Notes under the pieces: model-generated
Told to the model about the DNA's origin: nothing
Database searches by the model: none
What the model saw: the letters and a program-made list of their open reading frames with translations, nothing else
NCBI GenBank assembly: GCA_902615325.1
Contig: CACMOJ010000002.1
Coordinates: 1 to 64,000, forward strand
From: an uncultured SAR116 cluster alpha proteobacterium
GTDB taxonomy: Bacteria; Pseudomonadota; Alphaproteobacteria; Puniceispirillales; Marisalimonadaceae
Reading direction: 5' to 3'
Length of the DNA stretch: 64,000 nucleotides
In this document: positions 28,164 to 38,312 of the stretch, in pieces
How positions within the stretch are numbered: the stretch's first letter is position 1
Layout of the letters: every line of letters starts with the position of its first letter
Translations under genes and position numbers: made by a program

Positions 28164-29714
28164 TTAAATATTCCTTGTTTGACGTTTGGCGTATGTAATT
28201 ATTTGGTATTTTGTTATTATTATGGCTGTAAACATTGATGTAATTAATCCAATCATTAAGGTAACTGAGAAGCCTTTAATGGGACCACTTCCAAAAATAA
28301 AAAGTGCAAATGCAGCAATAAAAGTTGTAAGGTTTGCATCGACTATTGTTGAAACTGCTCTTTTGAAACCTTGATCAATAGATTCTAATATATTTTTTCT
28401 TAATAAATTCTCTTCTCTTATTCTTTCAAAGATCAATACGTTAGCATCAACTGCCATCCCAATAGTAAGAACAATTCCAGCTATACCAGGTAGAGTTAAT
28501 GTCGCTTGAATAATTGTCAAAACTGATATTAAAAAAACCATATTCATAATTAATGAAACATTCGCAAACAAACCATATATCCCATAATAAATAAGCATAA
28601 AGATCATCACAACGACAATGGCAATTACACTTGCAAATTTACCTGCTTCTATAGAGTCTTTGCCTAAACCTGGGCCAACAGACCTTTCTTCAAGTATCGT
28701 TAATGGGACAGGTAATGCCCCAGCTCTTAATACTAAAGCTAAATCTCTAGATTCTTGAACAGAAAAATTTCCAGTGATTTGACCATTTGAAAAAATTTGA
28801 CCTTGAATAACTGGAGCACTGATAACTTTATTATCTAATACAATTGCAAATGGCTTTCCAATATTTTTACCAGTAATCCTCCCAAATTTTTTTCCACCTA
28901 ATGTACTTAATGCAAACATAACTGCTGGATTTCCATCTTGATCAAAACCAGGATTAGCATCAATTAATTCTTCACCACTAATCATGACTCTTTTTTGAAT
29001 AAGATAGTAAACATCTCTATCATTTTCTGAATTCATTAAAATATAACCGGGGGGAACGGAACTGGAATTTGTTAATTCATTAGACTCAATTCTAGGATGA
29101 GTGAATCTAAAAGATAATTTTGCTGTCTTTCCAAGCAAACGTTTAATTCTATCAGGGTCATCAACTCCAGGAAGCTGAACAAGAATTCTGTCGAGACCTT
29201 GTGATTGTATTAAAGGTTCTTTTGTACCACTTTCATCGATTCTTCTTCTAACAATTTCAAGAGCTTTTTTTAAAGTTGATGCATATAAATTTTTACGACC
29301 ATTTTCTGAAAAATCTAAGATGAATCTATCTTCAATATTTGAAATATCAAAATTAACTTGAAATTTTTCTAAGAGATTTTTAGTTCTATCAATTAATTCT
29401 TTTTTTCTAATTCTAAAAGTTATTTTTCCATTATTACTATTAAGACCTTTATATCTAATTTTTTCTTTTCTAAGATCATTTCTTATTGAATTAGCAGTAT
29501 TATCTATAAACTCTATTTCTGATGTTTTCATTTCAGCTTTAAGGAGAATATATGATCCTCCTTTTAAATCTAATCCAAGATTAACTTTTTTACCTGGTAA
29601 ATAAGTAGAAATTTTATTAAAACTAAATTTTGTTACTGCATTTGGTAAAGCATAAAGAATTGCAATTACAGAAACAAAAAGTATTAATAATGAATTAAGT
29701 TTAGAAAAATACAT
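28164..29714 (-). CDS. secD: Protein translocase subunit SecD
   Basis: VNLGLDLKGGSYILL; GMAVDANVLIFERIREE. Confidence 0.97.
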   Translation of the reverse strand: MYFSKLNSLLILFVSVIAILYALPNAVTKFSFNKISTYLPGKKVNLGLDLKGGSYILLKAEMKTSEIEFIDNTANSIRNDLRKEKIRYKGLNSNNGKITFRIRKKELIDRTKNLLEKFQVNFDISNIEDRFILDFSENGRKNLYASTLKKALEIVRRRIDESGTKEPLIQSQGLDRILVQLPGVDDPDRIKRLLGKTAKLSFRFTHPRIESNELTNSSSVPPGYILMNSENDRDVYYLIQKRVMISGEELIDANPGFDQDGNPAVMFALSTLGGKKFGRITGKNIGKPFAIVLDNKVISAPVIQGQIFSNGQITGNFSVQESRDLALVLRAGALPVPLTILEERSVGPGLGKDSIEAGKFASVIAIVVVMIFMLIYYGIYGLFANVSLIMNMVFLISVLTIIQATLTLPGIAGIVLTIGMAVDANVLIFERIREENLLRKNILESIDQGFKRAVSTIVDANLTTFIAAFALFIFGSGPIKGFSVTLMIGLITSMFTAIIITKYQIITYAKRQTRNI

Positions 29715-30029
29715 TTATTTTTTTGAGGCTTTTACGTCTGACACCATACTTCTTATCATATTAACATTGACACCTTTTGATATCTCTACAGTAATTTCTT
29801 CCGAATTTTCAGTGGCTTTTACAATTTTTCCAACAATACCGCCAGCAGTTACAATTGAGTCACCTCTTTTTAAATTCTGAACCATGTTTTTATGTTCTTT
29901 AACTTTTTTTTGTTGTGGTCTAATTAAAAGAAAGTAAAAAATAATAAAAATTAAAATAAAAGGGATCAATCCCCCAAGAGAAAAACCGCTTGCCGAACCG
30001 GCAGATTGTGCGAAAGCTGTACTAATCAT
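29715..30029 (-). CDS. yajC: Preprotein translocase subunit YajC (start trimmed from 30152)
   Basis: MISTAFAQSAGS...FLLIRPQQKKVKEHKNMVQNLKRGDSIVTAGGIVGKI. Confidence 0.93.
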   Translation of the reverse strand: MISTAFAQSAGSASGFSLGGLIPFILIFIIFYFLLIRPQQKKVKEHKNMVQNLKRGDSIVTAGGIVGKIVKATENSEEITVEISKGVNVNMIRSMVSDVKASKK

Positions 30030-30137
30030 AATAACCTCATAAATAATTACTATTGTTTTAATACATTTTAAAAAAAAAACAATATTGGTAATGGTTTTTA
30101 TTAAAAATAATATTATATTACCAAGTAAGGGTATGAT

Positions 30138-30998
30138 ATGGACATTAACCAAGAAATTTTAAATAGAATTGCAGAAGCTCTTGAAAGAATATCCCCTAAT
30201 ATTGATGAAAAAATTGATTTATCTAAATCCGATGGTTTTATATATGATGATAGTTTAAAAAACCTTAAACCAGTTAAGAAAATCAGTAGAATTCCAATTC
30301 AACTTTTAAAGGGATTAGAAAATCAAAAAGATATTTTATTAAAAAATACAAAAAATTTTGCAAATAACTTACCAGCAAATAATGCACTATTATGGGGTGC
30401 TAAAGGTACGGGGAAATCTTCTCTTGTTAAATCAGTACACGCAGAAATAAATATCCAAAATAATGAAAAAATCAAACTAATTGAGATTCATCGTGAAGAC
30501 ATTAATAACTTACCATACTTATTATCAAAACTAGCTGATTATAACGAAAATAAGTTCATTCTTTTATGTGATGATTTATCATTTGATGCTGGAGAAAATA
30601 CATACAAAAGCTTAAAATCTGTTCTAGATGGCGGTATTGAAGGAAAACCAGATAATATAATATTTTACGCAACTTCTAACAGACGTCATCTTATGCCAAG
30701 AGATATGATTGAAAACGAAAGATCTACTTCTATAAATCCATCTGAAGCAGTTGAAGAAAAAGTTTCATTGTCTGATAGATTTGGCCTATGGATTGGTTTT
30801 CATAATATATCTCAAGATATATATTTAGATATTATATATGGTTACGTTAAAGAATTTGAATTAAACATTGACAATCCAACTCTGAGATCTAAAGCGCTTG
30901 AATGGTCGATAACAAGAGGTGCAAGATCAGGTAGAGTAGCATGGCAATTTATTCTTCAATTAGCTGGTGAATTAAATAAAAAAATCAATCTTAATTAA
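30138..30998 (+). CDS. DUF815-family AAA-type ATPase
   Basis: NNALLWGAKGTGKSSLVKSV; ATSNRRHLMPRDMIEN; SLSDRFGLWIGF. Confidence 0.88.
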   Translation: MDINQEILNRIAEALERISPNIDEKIDLSKSDGFIYDDSLKNLKPVKKISRIPIQLLKGLENQKDILLKNTKNFANNLPANNALLWGAKGTGKSSLVKSVHAEINIQNNEKIKLIEIHREDINNLPYLLSKLADYNENKFILLCDDLSFDAGENTYKSLKSVLDGGIEGKPDNIIFYATSNRRHLMPRDMIENERSTSINPSEAVEEKVSLSDRFGLWIGFHNISQDIYLDIIYGYVKEFELNIDNPTLRSKALEWSITRGARSGRVAWQFILQLAGELNKKINLN

Positions 30999-31860
30999 TA
31001 TACAAATTTGGATTAACTGGGTTTCTTGATTTTCTAATCTGAAAATGAACAGAATTATTTTTATAAATTTTTCCTATTACTTGTCCTTTTTTAACTAATT
31101 CACCTTCCATTACATTAAATTCATTAATTCTAGCATAAGCTGTCACAAATTGACTGTCGTGTTTAATTAAAATCATTTTACCAAATGATTTTAAATTAGA
31201 TCCAACAAAAGCAACTTTACCACTCATAGAGGCTATAATTGATTGATCAGACGAAACCAAAATATCAACTCCATCATTATGTTGATTTCCATTATCAAAT
31301 GGACCAAAGTCTTTAATCATTTTACCATTTACAGGAAAAAGGAATTTTGATTTAATTTTTGGAATTGAAGCGATGTTTGATTGTTTAACAATTTTTGTTT
31401 TGTTTACCAACCCTATTACAGAATAATCTTTATTCAAAGGTATTTTTAAATCAATATCTGGAATTAATTTATATGGCTTTCGTAAACTATTTAATTCTAC
31501 TATATCAGATTGAGATACAGCGTAAATCATAGAAATATCATATATATTTTGATTTTGCTTTACTTTGTGCATTAACGGATAGGGCAAATAAATTTGCTGA
31601 CCTTTTGAAAGTTCATATGGAGGACTCAGATTATTGGCTCTTATAATTTCTTGGGGCAAAATATTATATGTGTTTGCTAAATCATAAATAGTTTGATTTT
31701 CATCAACACTGACATATTCATCTTTAGGAAAATCAAGTTTTTCGATAGAGAAATTTTTTACTACAACATTAGAAGTATTTTTTTTTGATAGAGGAAAAAT
31801 TGGGTCAGGATTACATCCAGTAATAATAATTAGAAGAAAAAAATTAAATAAAAATTTCAT
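30991..31860 (-). CDS. LysM plus M23-family peptidoglycan hydrolase/activator (NlpD/DipM-like lipoprotein)
   Basis: Lipobox ITGC; two LysM-like segments; FLFPVNGKMIKDFGPFDNGNQHNDGVDI M23 domain. Confidence 0.87.
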   Translation of the reverse strand: MKFLFNFFLLIIITGCNPDPIFPLSKKNTSNVVVKNFSIEKLDFPKDEYVSVDENQTIYDLANTYNILPQEIIRANNLSPPYELSKGQQIYLPYPLMHKVKQNQNIYDISMIYAVSQSDIVELNSLRKPYKLIPDIDLKIPLNKDYSVIGLVNKTKIVKQSNIASIPKIKSKFLFPVNGKMIKDFGPFDNGNQHNDGVDILVSSDQSIIASMSGKVAFVGSNLKSFGKMILIKHDSQFVTAYARINEFNVMEGELVKKGQVIGKIYKNNSVHFQIRKSRNPVNPNLYIN

Positions 31861-31863
31861 ATA

Positions 31864-32493
31864 TTATAATGTTTTATAAAAATCAAAATTAACTTCACAA
31901 ATATCTTCAATCTTAGACAATGATTTATTTTTATCAACTTTAAATAATTGCAAAATTTGAACTCCGGATGATGACAGTTTTGGAGAAATACATTTACCAT
32001 TATAATTAATTTGTTTTATTAAATTATCATTGATTTGATTTACAACAAAAGAAATAAATATTTTGTCAAATGGAGATTCTTCTCTCCATCCATTAAATCC
32101 ATCTTCACATTTAGATTTAATATTTGTTAATTTTAATTTTTTAAAATTATTATTAGCCAAAACATATAATGTTTTAAATTTTTCTATAGTGTAAACTTTT
32201 CTAGATAAACGTGAAAAAATTGCTGTGAAATAACCACTTCCCGTTCCAATTTCTAATATTTTTTCATTGGGCTTTAATTGTAATTTCTGTGCAATAATAG
32301 CAACTAAATAAGCATCATTAAATTGTTTATCTAATTTATTTTTAAATTTATGTTTTAATGAAACATTTTTTTGTATGTCTTCAGTTTTAAAAAATTCAAT
32401 TGGTATTTCTTCAATTGCAGAAATTATATTTGTATCAAAAATACCAAATGATCTTAAATAAATGCTTAATTCAAGATTGTTTTTATAATTCAT
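31864..32493 (-). CDS. pcm: Protein-L-isoaspartate O-methyltransferase
   Basis: QKLQLKPNEKILEIGTGSGYFTAIFSRLSRKVYTIEKF; next to surE. Confidence 0.87.
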   Translation of the reverse strand: MNYKNNLELSIYLRSFGIFDTNIISAIEEIPIEFFKTEDIQKNVSLKHKFKNKLDKQFNDAYLVAIIAQKLQLKPNEKILEIGTGSGYFTAIFSRLSRKVYTIEKFKTLYVLANNNFKKLKLTNIKSKCEDGFNGWREESPFDKIFISFVVNQINDNLIKQINYNGKCISPKLSSSGVQILQLFKVDKNKSLSKIEDICEVNFDFYKTL

Positions 32494-33220
32494 AATTATT
32501 TGTAAAATTTTTATTAGTTAAATTTATTAGCAAAGAACTTAAAGTTATATAACCATTTTTTAAAGCATTTAAATCATCAACGTTTTGGTTATTAAGTACG
32601 TTCATTTTTCCAATTTTAAAAGTTGATTGTTTATTATCAATAATAATTTCATCTGAGCATTTTTGATTAGAACAATTTACAATTTGTAAACCTTTAATAT
32701 TATTTTGCTTACAATTTGGAAAATTTAAATTTAATAATAAATTATCTTTTGAAAAATATTTCAATACTTTAGAAAGAATAATTGGCAAATTATTTTTTGA
32801 AATTATGTAATTATTATCCTTATTTGTAATCATTTGACTTATTGCTAAACTAGGAATTCCTCGTAACGCACCCTCAAAAGCAGCTCCAACAGTTCCTGAA
32901 TATGAAATTTCATCACCAATATTTGTTCCAGCATTAATGCCAGAAAATATATAATCAGGTTTATCATTTTTAAATATATAATTAAGTGCAAAAATAACAC
33001 AATCAGTTGGTGTTCCATCAACAACCCAAGATGTTGAAGTTATTTTTTTAAATTTAATTTCTTCTTTTAAAGATATAGATCTACTTGAGCCAGACATATT
33101 ATCTTTGGGCGCCACTATATATATTTCATTAGTGAAGTTTTTAAGAATATCTGATAATAATTTTATACCAAATGAATTATACCCATCATCATTCGTAACT
33201 AAAACCTTATTAATTCCCAT
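32483..33220 (-). CDS. surE: 5'-nucleotidase SurE
   Basis: VLVTNDDGYNSFGI, APKDNMSGSSRSISL, DGTPTDCV, SGINAGTNIGDEISYSGTVGAAFEG. Confidence 0.97.
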   Translation of the reverse strand: MGINKVLVTNDDGYNSFGIKLLSDILKNFTNEIYIVAPKDNMSGSSRSISLKEEIKFKKITSTSWVVDGTPTDCVIFALNYIFKNDKPDYIFSGINAGTNIGDEISYSGTVGAAFEGALRGIPSLAISQMITNKDNNYIISKNNLPIILSKVLKYFSKDNLLLNLNFPNCKQNNIKGLQIVNCSNQKCSDEIIIDNKQSTFKIGKMNVLNNQNVDDLNALKNGYITLSSLLINLTNKNFTNNYEL

Positions 33221-34503
33221 TATTTCAAATTAATTTTTTGTTTATTTTGCATATAAGGCCTTAAAACTTCTGGAATAATAATATCACCATATTGATCTTG
33301 ATAATTTTCTATAATTGCTATCATTGTTCTGCCAACTGCAAGACAAGATCCGTTTAAAGTATGCAAAAAATTTAATGATTTATTTTCTTTATCTCGAAAT
33401 CTTGCATTCATTCTTCTTGATTGAAAATCCCCGCAATTTGAACAAGATGATATTTCTCTGTACTGACCCAATCCATTATTTTGTCCAGGTAACCAAACTT
33501 CAATATCATATGTTTTTTTTGAAGAAAAGCCAGTATCACCACTACATAATAGCATAACTCTATAAGGTAAATTTAATTCTATTAAAATATGCTCTGCATG
33601 ATTTGTCATTTCCTCAAGTTTAGAAGCAGAATCTTTTGGGTGCACAATTGAAACCATTTCAATTTTTGAAAATTGATGTTGTCGTATCATGCCTCTTGTA
33701 TCTTTTCCTGCTGCACCAGCTTCAGATCTAAAACATGGTGAATAAGCAACAAAATTTAATGGTAACTCATAATCATTTAAAATCTCATCTCTTACAATAT
33801 TTGTTAAAGGTACTTCAGAAGTTGGAATTAACCACTTATCTTGATCTGTTTCAAATAGATCATCTTTAAATTTTGGTAATTGACCTGTACCAAATAATGA
33901 TTTTGAATTAACTATATATGGTGGAGAGATTTCTTCTCTTTTAAATTTAATAGTATTTATATCAAGCATAAAATTAATTAGGGCTCTCTCTAATAAGGCT
34001 AAATCATTTTTTATTACAACAAATCTACTTCCAGAAATTTTTGCACCTAATTCAAAATTTAATTTATGATTGTTTGTTAAATCAACATGATCTTTTGGAA
34101 CAAAAGAAAATTTAGTTTTTTTACCCCAAGATCTTATAACTTTATTATCATTTTCATTAACCCCATTTGGCACATCATCATCTAGAATATTTGGCAAATT
34201 AATAAGAATATCTTTTAATTCATTTTCACTTTCTTTTATTTTTTCATCAGCTAAAGAAATTTGATCTTTTAATTTTTTTACACTCTCTTGAACTTTGATG
34301 GCATCTTTCCCACCCTTAATAAGAATACCTATTTGTTTTGATAGTAAGTTTCTTTCTTCTTGAAAAATTTGAAGGTTTGAGATTAATTCTCTATTTTTTT
34401 TATCAATTTTTAATATACTTTCTGAACTAATGTCAACGTTTCTATTATTCATTTTTTTATTAAATATTTTTGGATTATCTCTAATAAATTTTATGTCATG
34501 CAT
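33220..34503 (-). CDS. serS: Seryl-tRNA synthetase
   Basis: MHDIKFIRDNPKIF; PTSEVPLTN; FRSEAGAAGKDTRGMIRQHQFSKIEMV. Confidence 0.97.
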   Translation of the reverse strand: MHDIKFIRDNPKIFNKKMNNRNVDISSESILKIDKKNRELISNLQIFQEERNLLSKQIGILIKGGKDAIKVQESVKKLKDQISLADEKIKESENELKDILINLPNILDDDVPNGVNENDNKVIRSWGKKTKFSFVPKDHVDLTNNHKLNFELGAKISGSRFVVIKNDLALLERALINFMLDINTIKFKREEISPPYIVNSKSLFGTGQLPKFKDDLFETDQDKWLIPTSEVPLTNIVRDEILNDYELPLNFVAYSPCFRSEAGAAGKDTRGMIRQHQFSKIEMVSIVHPKDSASKLEEMTNHAEHILIELNLPYRVMLLCSGDTGFSSKKTYDIEVWLPGQNNGLGQYREISSCSNCGDFQSRRMNARFRDKENKSLNFLHTLNGSCLAVGRTMIAIIENYQDQYGDIIIPEVLRPYMQNKQKINLK

Positions 34504-34518
34504 AATCGTCTCTTATTT

Positions 34519-35295
34519 TTATTTTTTATAATTGATTTTAGATAGTAAAATTGAAAACTCATATAAAACAATCATTGGCAAAGCTAATAAGACCTGAGAA
34601 ATTACATCAGGTGGCGTTAATATAGCGGCAACAACAAAAGATATTAATATTGCATATTTTCTTTTGTTTGCTAAATCTTGAGGGGTCATAATACCACTTT
34701 TAGTTAAAAGTAATAATAGAACTGGTAATTCAAAACATATTCCAAATGCAAATATTAACTTCATTACTAAGGACAAATATTCTGAAATCCTTGGTTCTAA
34801 CTCTATTGGTAAAGATCCATCTATACCTGTAATTTGGAATGAAATAAAAAAATCCCAAGCTAATGGAATTACAATATAATAAACCATACACCCACCTAAA
34901 AAAAACAAAATCGGTGTAGCAATCAAAAATGGTAAAAACATCATTTTTTCATTTTTATATAAACCAGGTGCAATAAATTTCCATAATTGAATTAATAATA
35001 TTGGAAATGCAATTGTCATAGAAATAAAGAAAGCAACTTTAACTTGAGTAAAAAATCCTTCATGCAAAGCTGTAAATATCATTCTTCCGCCTGTTTGAGC
35101 TATTTTATCAGCCAAAGGCTGTTGTAAAAAAACATAAACTAAATCAGCAAAATTTTGGTTATTATCAGTGAATTTTATAAAACAAAGAAAAAATAATAAC
35201 AAAAATACTATTGTTACAGTCAATAGTCTTTTCCTTAGTTCTATCAAATGACTTAATAAAGACATTTTTTCTAAATCATTTTCATCTTTTGTCAT
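34519..35295 (-). CDS. tatC: Twin-arginine translocase subunit TatC
   Basis: SLLSHLIELRKRLL; FGICFELPVLLLLL; TPPDVISQ. Confidence 0.97.
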   Translation of the reverse strand: MTKDENDLEKMSLLSHLIELRKRLLTVTIVFLLLFFLCFIKFTDNNQNFADLVYVFLQQPLADKIAQTGGRMIFTALHEGFFTQVKVAFFISMTIAFPILLIQLWKFIAPGLYKNEKMMFLPFLIATPILFFLGGCMVYYIVIPLAWDFFISFQITGIDGSLPIELEPRISEYLSLVMKLIFAFGICFELPVLLLLLTKSGIMTPQDLANKRKYAILISFVVAAILTPPDVISQVLLALPMIVLYEFSILLSKINYKK

Positions 35296-35304
35296 ATGAT
35301 ATAG

Positions 35305-35622
35305 TTATTTGTTTTTAGTTTTTTTTCTTGGTTTAATTGTTTTTTTTAAATTTTTAAATTCGTTTTCTGCTTCAGTAACTGTTTTTTTTGCTTCTAAAAT
35401 AGTATTATCTTTTTTAATTTCTAAAACATCTTTTCTTAATTCAGAGAGTTCCAATTCATCATTCATTTCACTTACAGAACTTTTAAAGTCATAAGCATAA
35501 TTTTTAATTTTATCAATAAATTTGAATATAGATTTTAAAACTTTTGGTAAATCTTTTGGTCCAACAATTATAAGTAAAATAAATGCTACCAGAGTGAATT
35601 CTTGCCATCCAATATCAAGCAT
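35305..35622 (-). CDS. tatB: Twin-arginine translocase subunit TatB
   Basis: MLDIGWQEFTLVAFILLIIVGPKDLPKVLK. Confidence 0.93.
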   Translation of the reverse strand: MLDIGWQEFTLVAFILLIIVGPKDLPKVLKSIFKFIDKIKNYAYDFKSSVSEMNDELELSELRKDVLEIKKDNTILEAKKTVTEAENEFKNLKKTIKPRKKTKNK

Positions 35623-35642
35623 AATTTATAATTCTTTTAAAT

Positions 35643-35870
35643 TTAAGTTTTTTTCTTAGACTTTTTAGCTTTTGTAGATTTAGTTTTATTTGCTTTTTTT
35701 AAAGGTTTTTCTTCAATTTTATCGTTTTTAGATTTGATTTGATCTTTAAAGTTTTTTAAACCTTTTCCAAAATCACCCATCAAAGCTGATAATTTACCCT
35801 TTCCACCAAATAATACTAAAACAACTATTAATACTATTACCCAATGCCAAATACTAGTAAATCCCATATA
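35643..35870 (-). CDS. tatA: Twin-arginine translocase subunit TatA (start trimmed from 35885)
   Basis: [41 protein letters not shown]. Confidence 0.93.
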   Translation of the reverse strand, partial: YMGFTSIWHWVIVLIVVLVLFGGKGKLSALMGDFGKGLKNFKDQIKSKNDKIEEKPLKKANKTKSTKAKKSKKKT

Positions 35871-35892
35871 ATCTCCATAAATCAACTGCTAT

Positions 35893-36951
35893 TTAAGTTT
35901 CAAATATATAACTATAATTAACATCTGTATACAAGTTTACAATTTGATTATTTTCAAAATAATTAATTCCTGGTATTTTGATGTGCAAATGATCGTAATC
36001 TTTCATTCCGTTTAAAGCTAAATGAACAATTGTACTTCCACCTAAGAACTTTGCTTCTATTATTCTCCCATTATTTGGAGATTTGACTAAATTATTATTT
36101 CTTTTGTTAGAAATTATACTGTCATCTTCTGTTGATTTAATTATTTTAATTCCTTCACTTCTTACAACTAAGGAATAATTTTCTTTCAAATTATTATTAT
36201 TCAAATAAAAATTACCTAAAGGCGTATGTAATTTATTATCAACTTTTCTACCAGTAATCACATTAATTTCACCAAAAAACTCAGCTACGAATCTATTTTT
36301 TGGTCTAGTATACAATTCAACGGGTTTACCATGTTGTTGGATTTGTCCATCTTGTAAAATAGCTATGTAATCAGATAAAAACATTGCTTCATCTGCATCA
36401 TGCGTAACAATTATACTTGTTATGTTATTGTCTTTTAAAATATGTAATACTTTATCTCTTAATTTCTCTCTTAATCTAGTGTCAAGATTTGCAAATGGCT
36501 CATCTAATAAAATAATTTTAGGATTAGAGGCTAGACCTCTAATCAAAGCAACGAGTTGTTTTTGCCCACTGGATAATTGATGAGGATATGAAAATTTTAT
36601 TTTATCTATATTATAATCATGCATCAAACTATCAATTTTATTTTTATTATTATCTAATTTAGATAAACCATAATAAATATTTTCCATCACAGTTAAATGT
36701 GGAAATAATGCACTGTCTTGAAATACAAATGAAACATTATTCATTTGATTATTAATTTTTGAACTAGAAATGTTATTGTTATTATCAATTTGAATATTTC
36801 CAGATTGTAAATTTTCCAAACCACTAATTAATCTTAAAAGAGTTGTTTTACCTGATCCTGATGGTCCAAGAATAGACGTGACTGAGTTAGAATTAATGTT
36901 TAAAGAAAAATCTTTAAGTATCTGTTTTTTCTTAAAAAAAATGATTGACAT
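35893..36951 (-). CDS. ABC transporter ATP-binding protein (FbpC/PotA-like), no partner subunits adjacent
   Basis: GPSGSGKTTLLRLISGLE, LSSGQKQLVALIRGLA, ILLDEPFANLD, TOBE-like C-terminus. Confidence 0.9.
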   Translation of the reverse strand: MSIIFFKKKQILKDFSLNINSNSVTSILGPSGSGKTTLLRLISGLENLQSGNIQIDNNNNISSSKINNQMNNVSFVFQDSALFPHLTVMENIYYGLSKLDNNKNKIDSLMHDYNIDKIKFSYPHQLSSGQKQLVALIRGLASNPKIILLDEPFANLDTRLREKLRDKVLHILKDNNITSIIVTHDADEAMFLSDYIAILQDGQIQQHGKPVELYTRPKNRFVAEFFGEINVITGRKVDNKLHTPLGNFYLNNNNLKENYSLVVRSEGIKIIKSTEDDSIISNKRNNNLVKSPNNGRIIEAKFLGGSTIVHLALNGMKDYDHLHIKIPGINYFENNQIVNLYTDVNYSYIFET

Positions 36952-36959
36952 TATTGATT

Positions 36960-37556
36960 TTAATCATTGATATTTAAGCTATTTAATTCAGATGGATCTT
37001 TAAAAACTTTATTATCAAAATTTAACAACCCTGCTTCTTTTAATTCATCTAAACCTGGTAATTGATTAACATTAGATAATCCAAAATGATCTAGAAATTT
37101 ATTTGTTGTCTCCCAAGTTGATGGTCTTCCAGGCAATTCTAAACGCTTACCTGGTTTCACCCATCCAATTTCAAAAAGAATATCTAATGTTCCCTTACTT
37201 AAACTCACACCTCTAATCTCTTCAATTTGAGAACGAGTTATAGGTTGATGGTATGCAATTATACCTAAGGTTTCTGTTGCCGCCCTAGAAAGTTGCTTTG
37301 AAGCTTCTTGTTCAATATTTAAAAGGCTAGAAACCTCTTCAGAAGTTCTAAAACAATATGTATTATTTATACTTATGAGGTTAAATCCAAAATCTTGAAA
37401 TTTTAACTCCAATTCATCAAGTAATTTAATTAAATTATCTTCATTATCTTCAAACTGTTTAAGTGAATTGAATTTCACAGGTTCAGGGGATGCAAAAATG
37501 AATGCCTCTAATAATTTTAACTTAAGATTGTGATCTAATTTAGTATTATTATTCAT
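36960..37556 (-). CDS. scpB: SMC-Scp complex subunit ScpB
   Basis: LKLLEAFIFASPEPV; ETLGIIAYHQPITRSQIEEIRGV; GRPSTWETTNKFLDHFGL. Confidence 0.95.
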   Translation of the reverse strand: MNNNTKLDHNLKLKLLEAFIFASPEPVKFNSLKQFEDNEDNLIKLLDELELKFQDFGFNLISINNTYCFRTSEEVSSLLNIEQEASKQLSRAATETLGIIAYHQPITRSQIEEIRGVSLSKGTLDILFEIGWVKPGKRLELPGRPSTWETTNKFLDHFGLSNVNQLPGLDELKEAGLLNFDNKVFKDPSELNSLNIND

Positions 37557-37568
37557 TTCTAAACACAG

Positions 37569-38312
37569 TTAATCATTTTTAATCATTTGTAAATCATTTA
37601 TCTTAGAATTTTGTTTAAGAGATACATGACCTTCTTTTGCTAATTCTAAAGATGCCGCAAAATGTGAAGCGTACGCAGATTTCATTTCCAAAAAATCTTT
37701 TATATCTTTTGGTAGAAAGGCAAATAAATAATTCCAATCTTTAAAAAAAGAAAGAGAATTTTTTAAATTTGTTAAAGCTCTTTCAACCGTAAATAATTTA
37801 CTATATGCAATGGTCATTTTAGATTTATCTTCATGGCTTATAGACATAGCATAACTTTTTGTTAAATCATAAAGAGATAACTCATATTTATATTTGATTT
37901 TTTTACTAAAAATTTCATGCTCACCTCTTTTAAAAAAATCAATTCCTAATTGTTTTCTTAAAAGTAAATTTTTTGATAATTTTTGAAATTCAGCTAATTT
38001 CAAAATTTGAAATTTAAGTTTTTCAGACAAATCATCTATTTCATCATTTTCATTTTCATCCTTAGGTAGGAGTTCTCTTGATTTTATAAATGCTAAAATT
38101 GACCCAACAACTAAATATTCTGCAGCAATTTCTATATCATTTTTAATTATTTTTTTCAAAAATTCTAAATACTGTTCTGCAAGAGGTAAAATTTTAATTT
38201 TTAAAATATCAACTTTTTGATCTTTTACTAGTGATAACAAAAGATCAATAGGACCTTCAAATCCTTCAAGCTTTAATTCTAAAATATTATTTTTAACAAA
38301 ATTTTGAGTCAT
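37569..38312 (-). CDS. scpA: Segregation and condensation protein A
   Basis: LEGFEGPIDLLLSLVKDQKVDILKI; AAEYLVVGSILAFIKSRELLP. Confidence 0.95.
   Translation of the reverse strand: MTQNFVKNNILELKLEGFEGPIDLLLSLVKDQKVDILKIKILPLAEQYLEFLKKIIKNDIEIAAEYLVVGSILAFIKSRELLPKDENENDEIDDLSEKLKFQILKLAEFQKLSKNLLLRKQLGIDFFKRGEHEIFSKKIKYKYELSLYDLTKSYAMSISHEDKSKMTIAYSKLFTVERALTNLKNSLSFFKDWNYLFAFLPKDIKDFLEMKSAYASHFAASLELAKEGHVSLKQNSKINDLQMIKND

Noticed and set aside
30041-30105. Imperfect inverted repeat (attactattgtttt ... aaaacaatattggtaat) between yajC and the DUF815 gene
   Set aside because: Contains a 3-nt insertion in one arm and a long AT-rich loop; could be chance in AT-rich sequence and lies in a divergent promoter where a terminator is not expected.
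30030-30152. 41-aa N-terminal extension of YajC
   Set aside because: Overlaps the start of the divergent DUF815 gene; canonical YajC starts at MISTAFAQ (30029).
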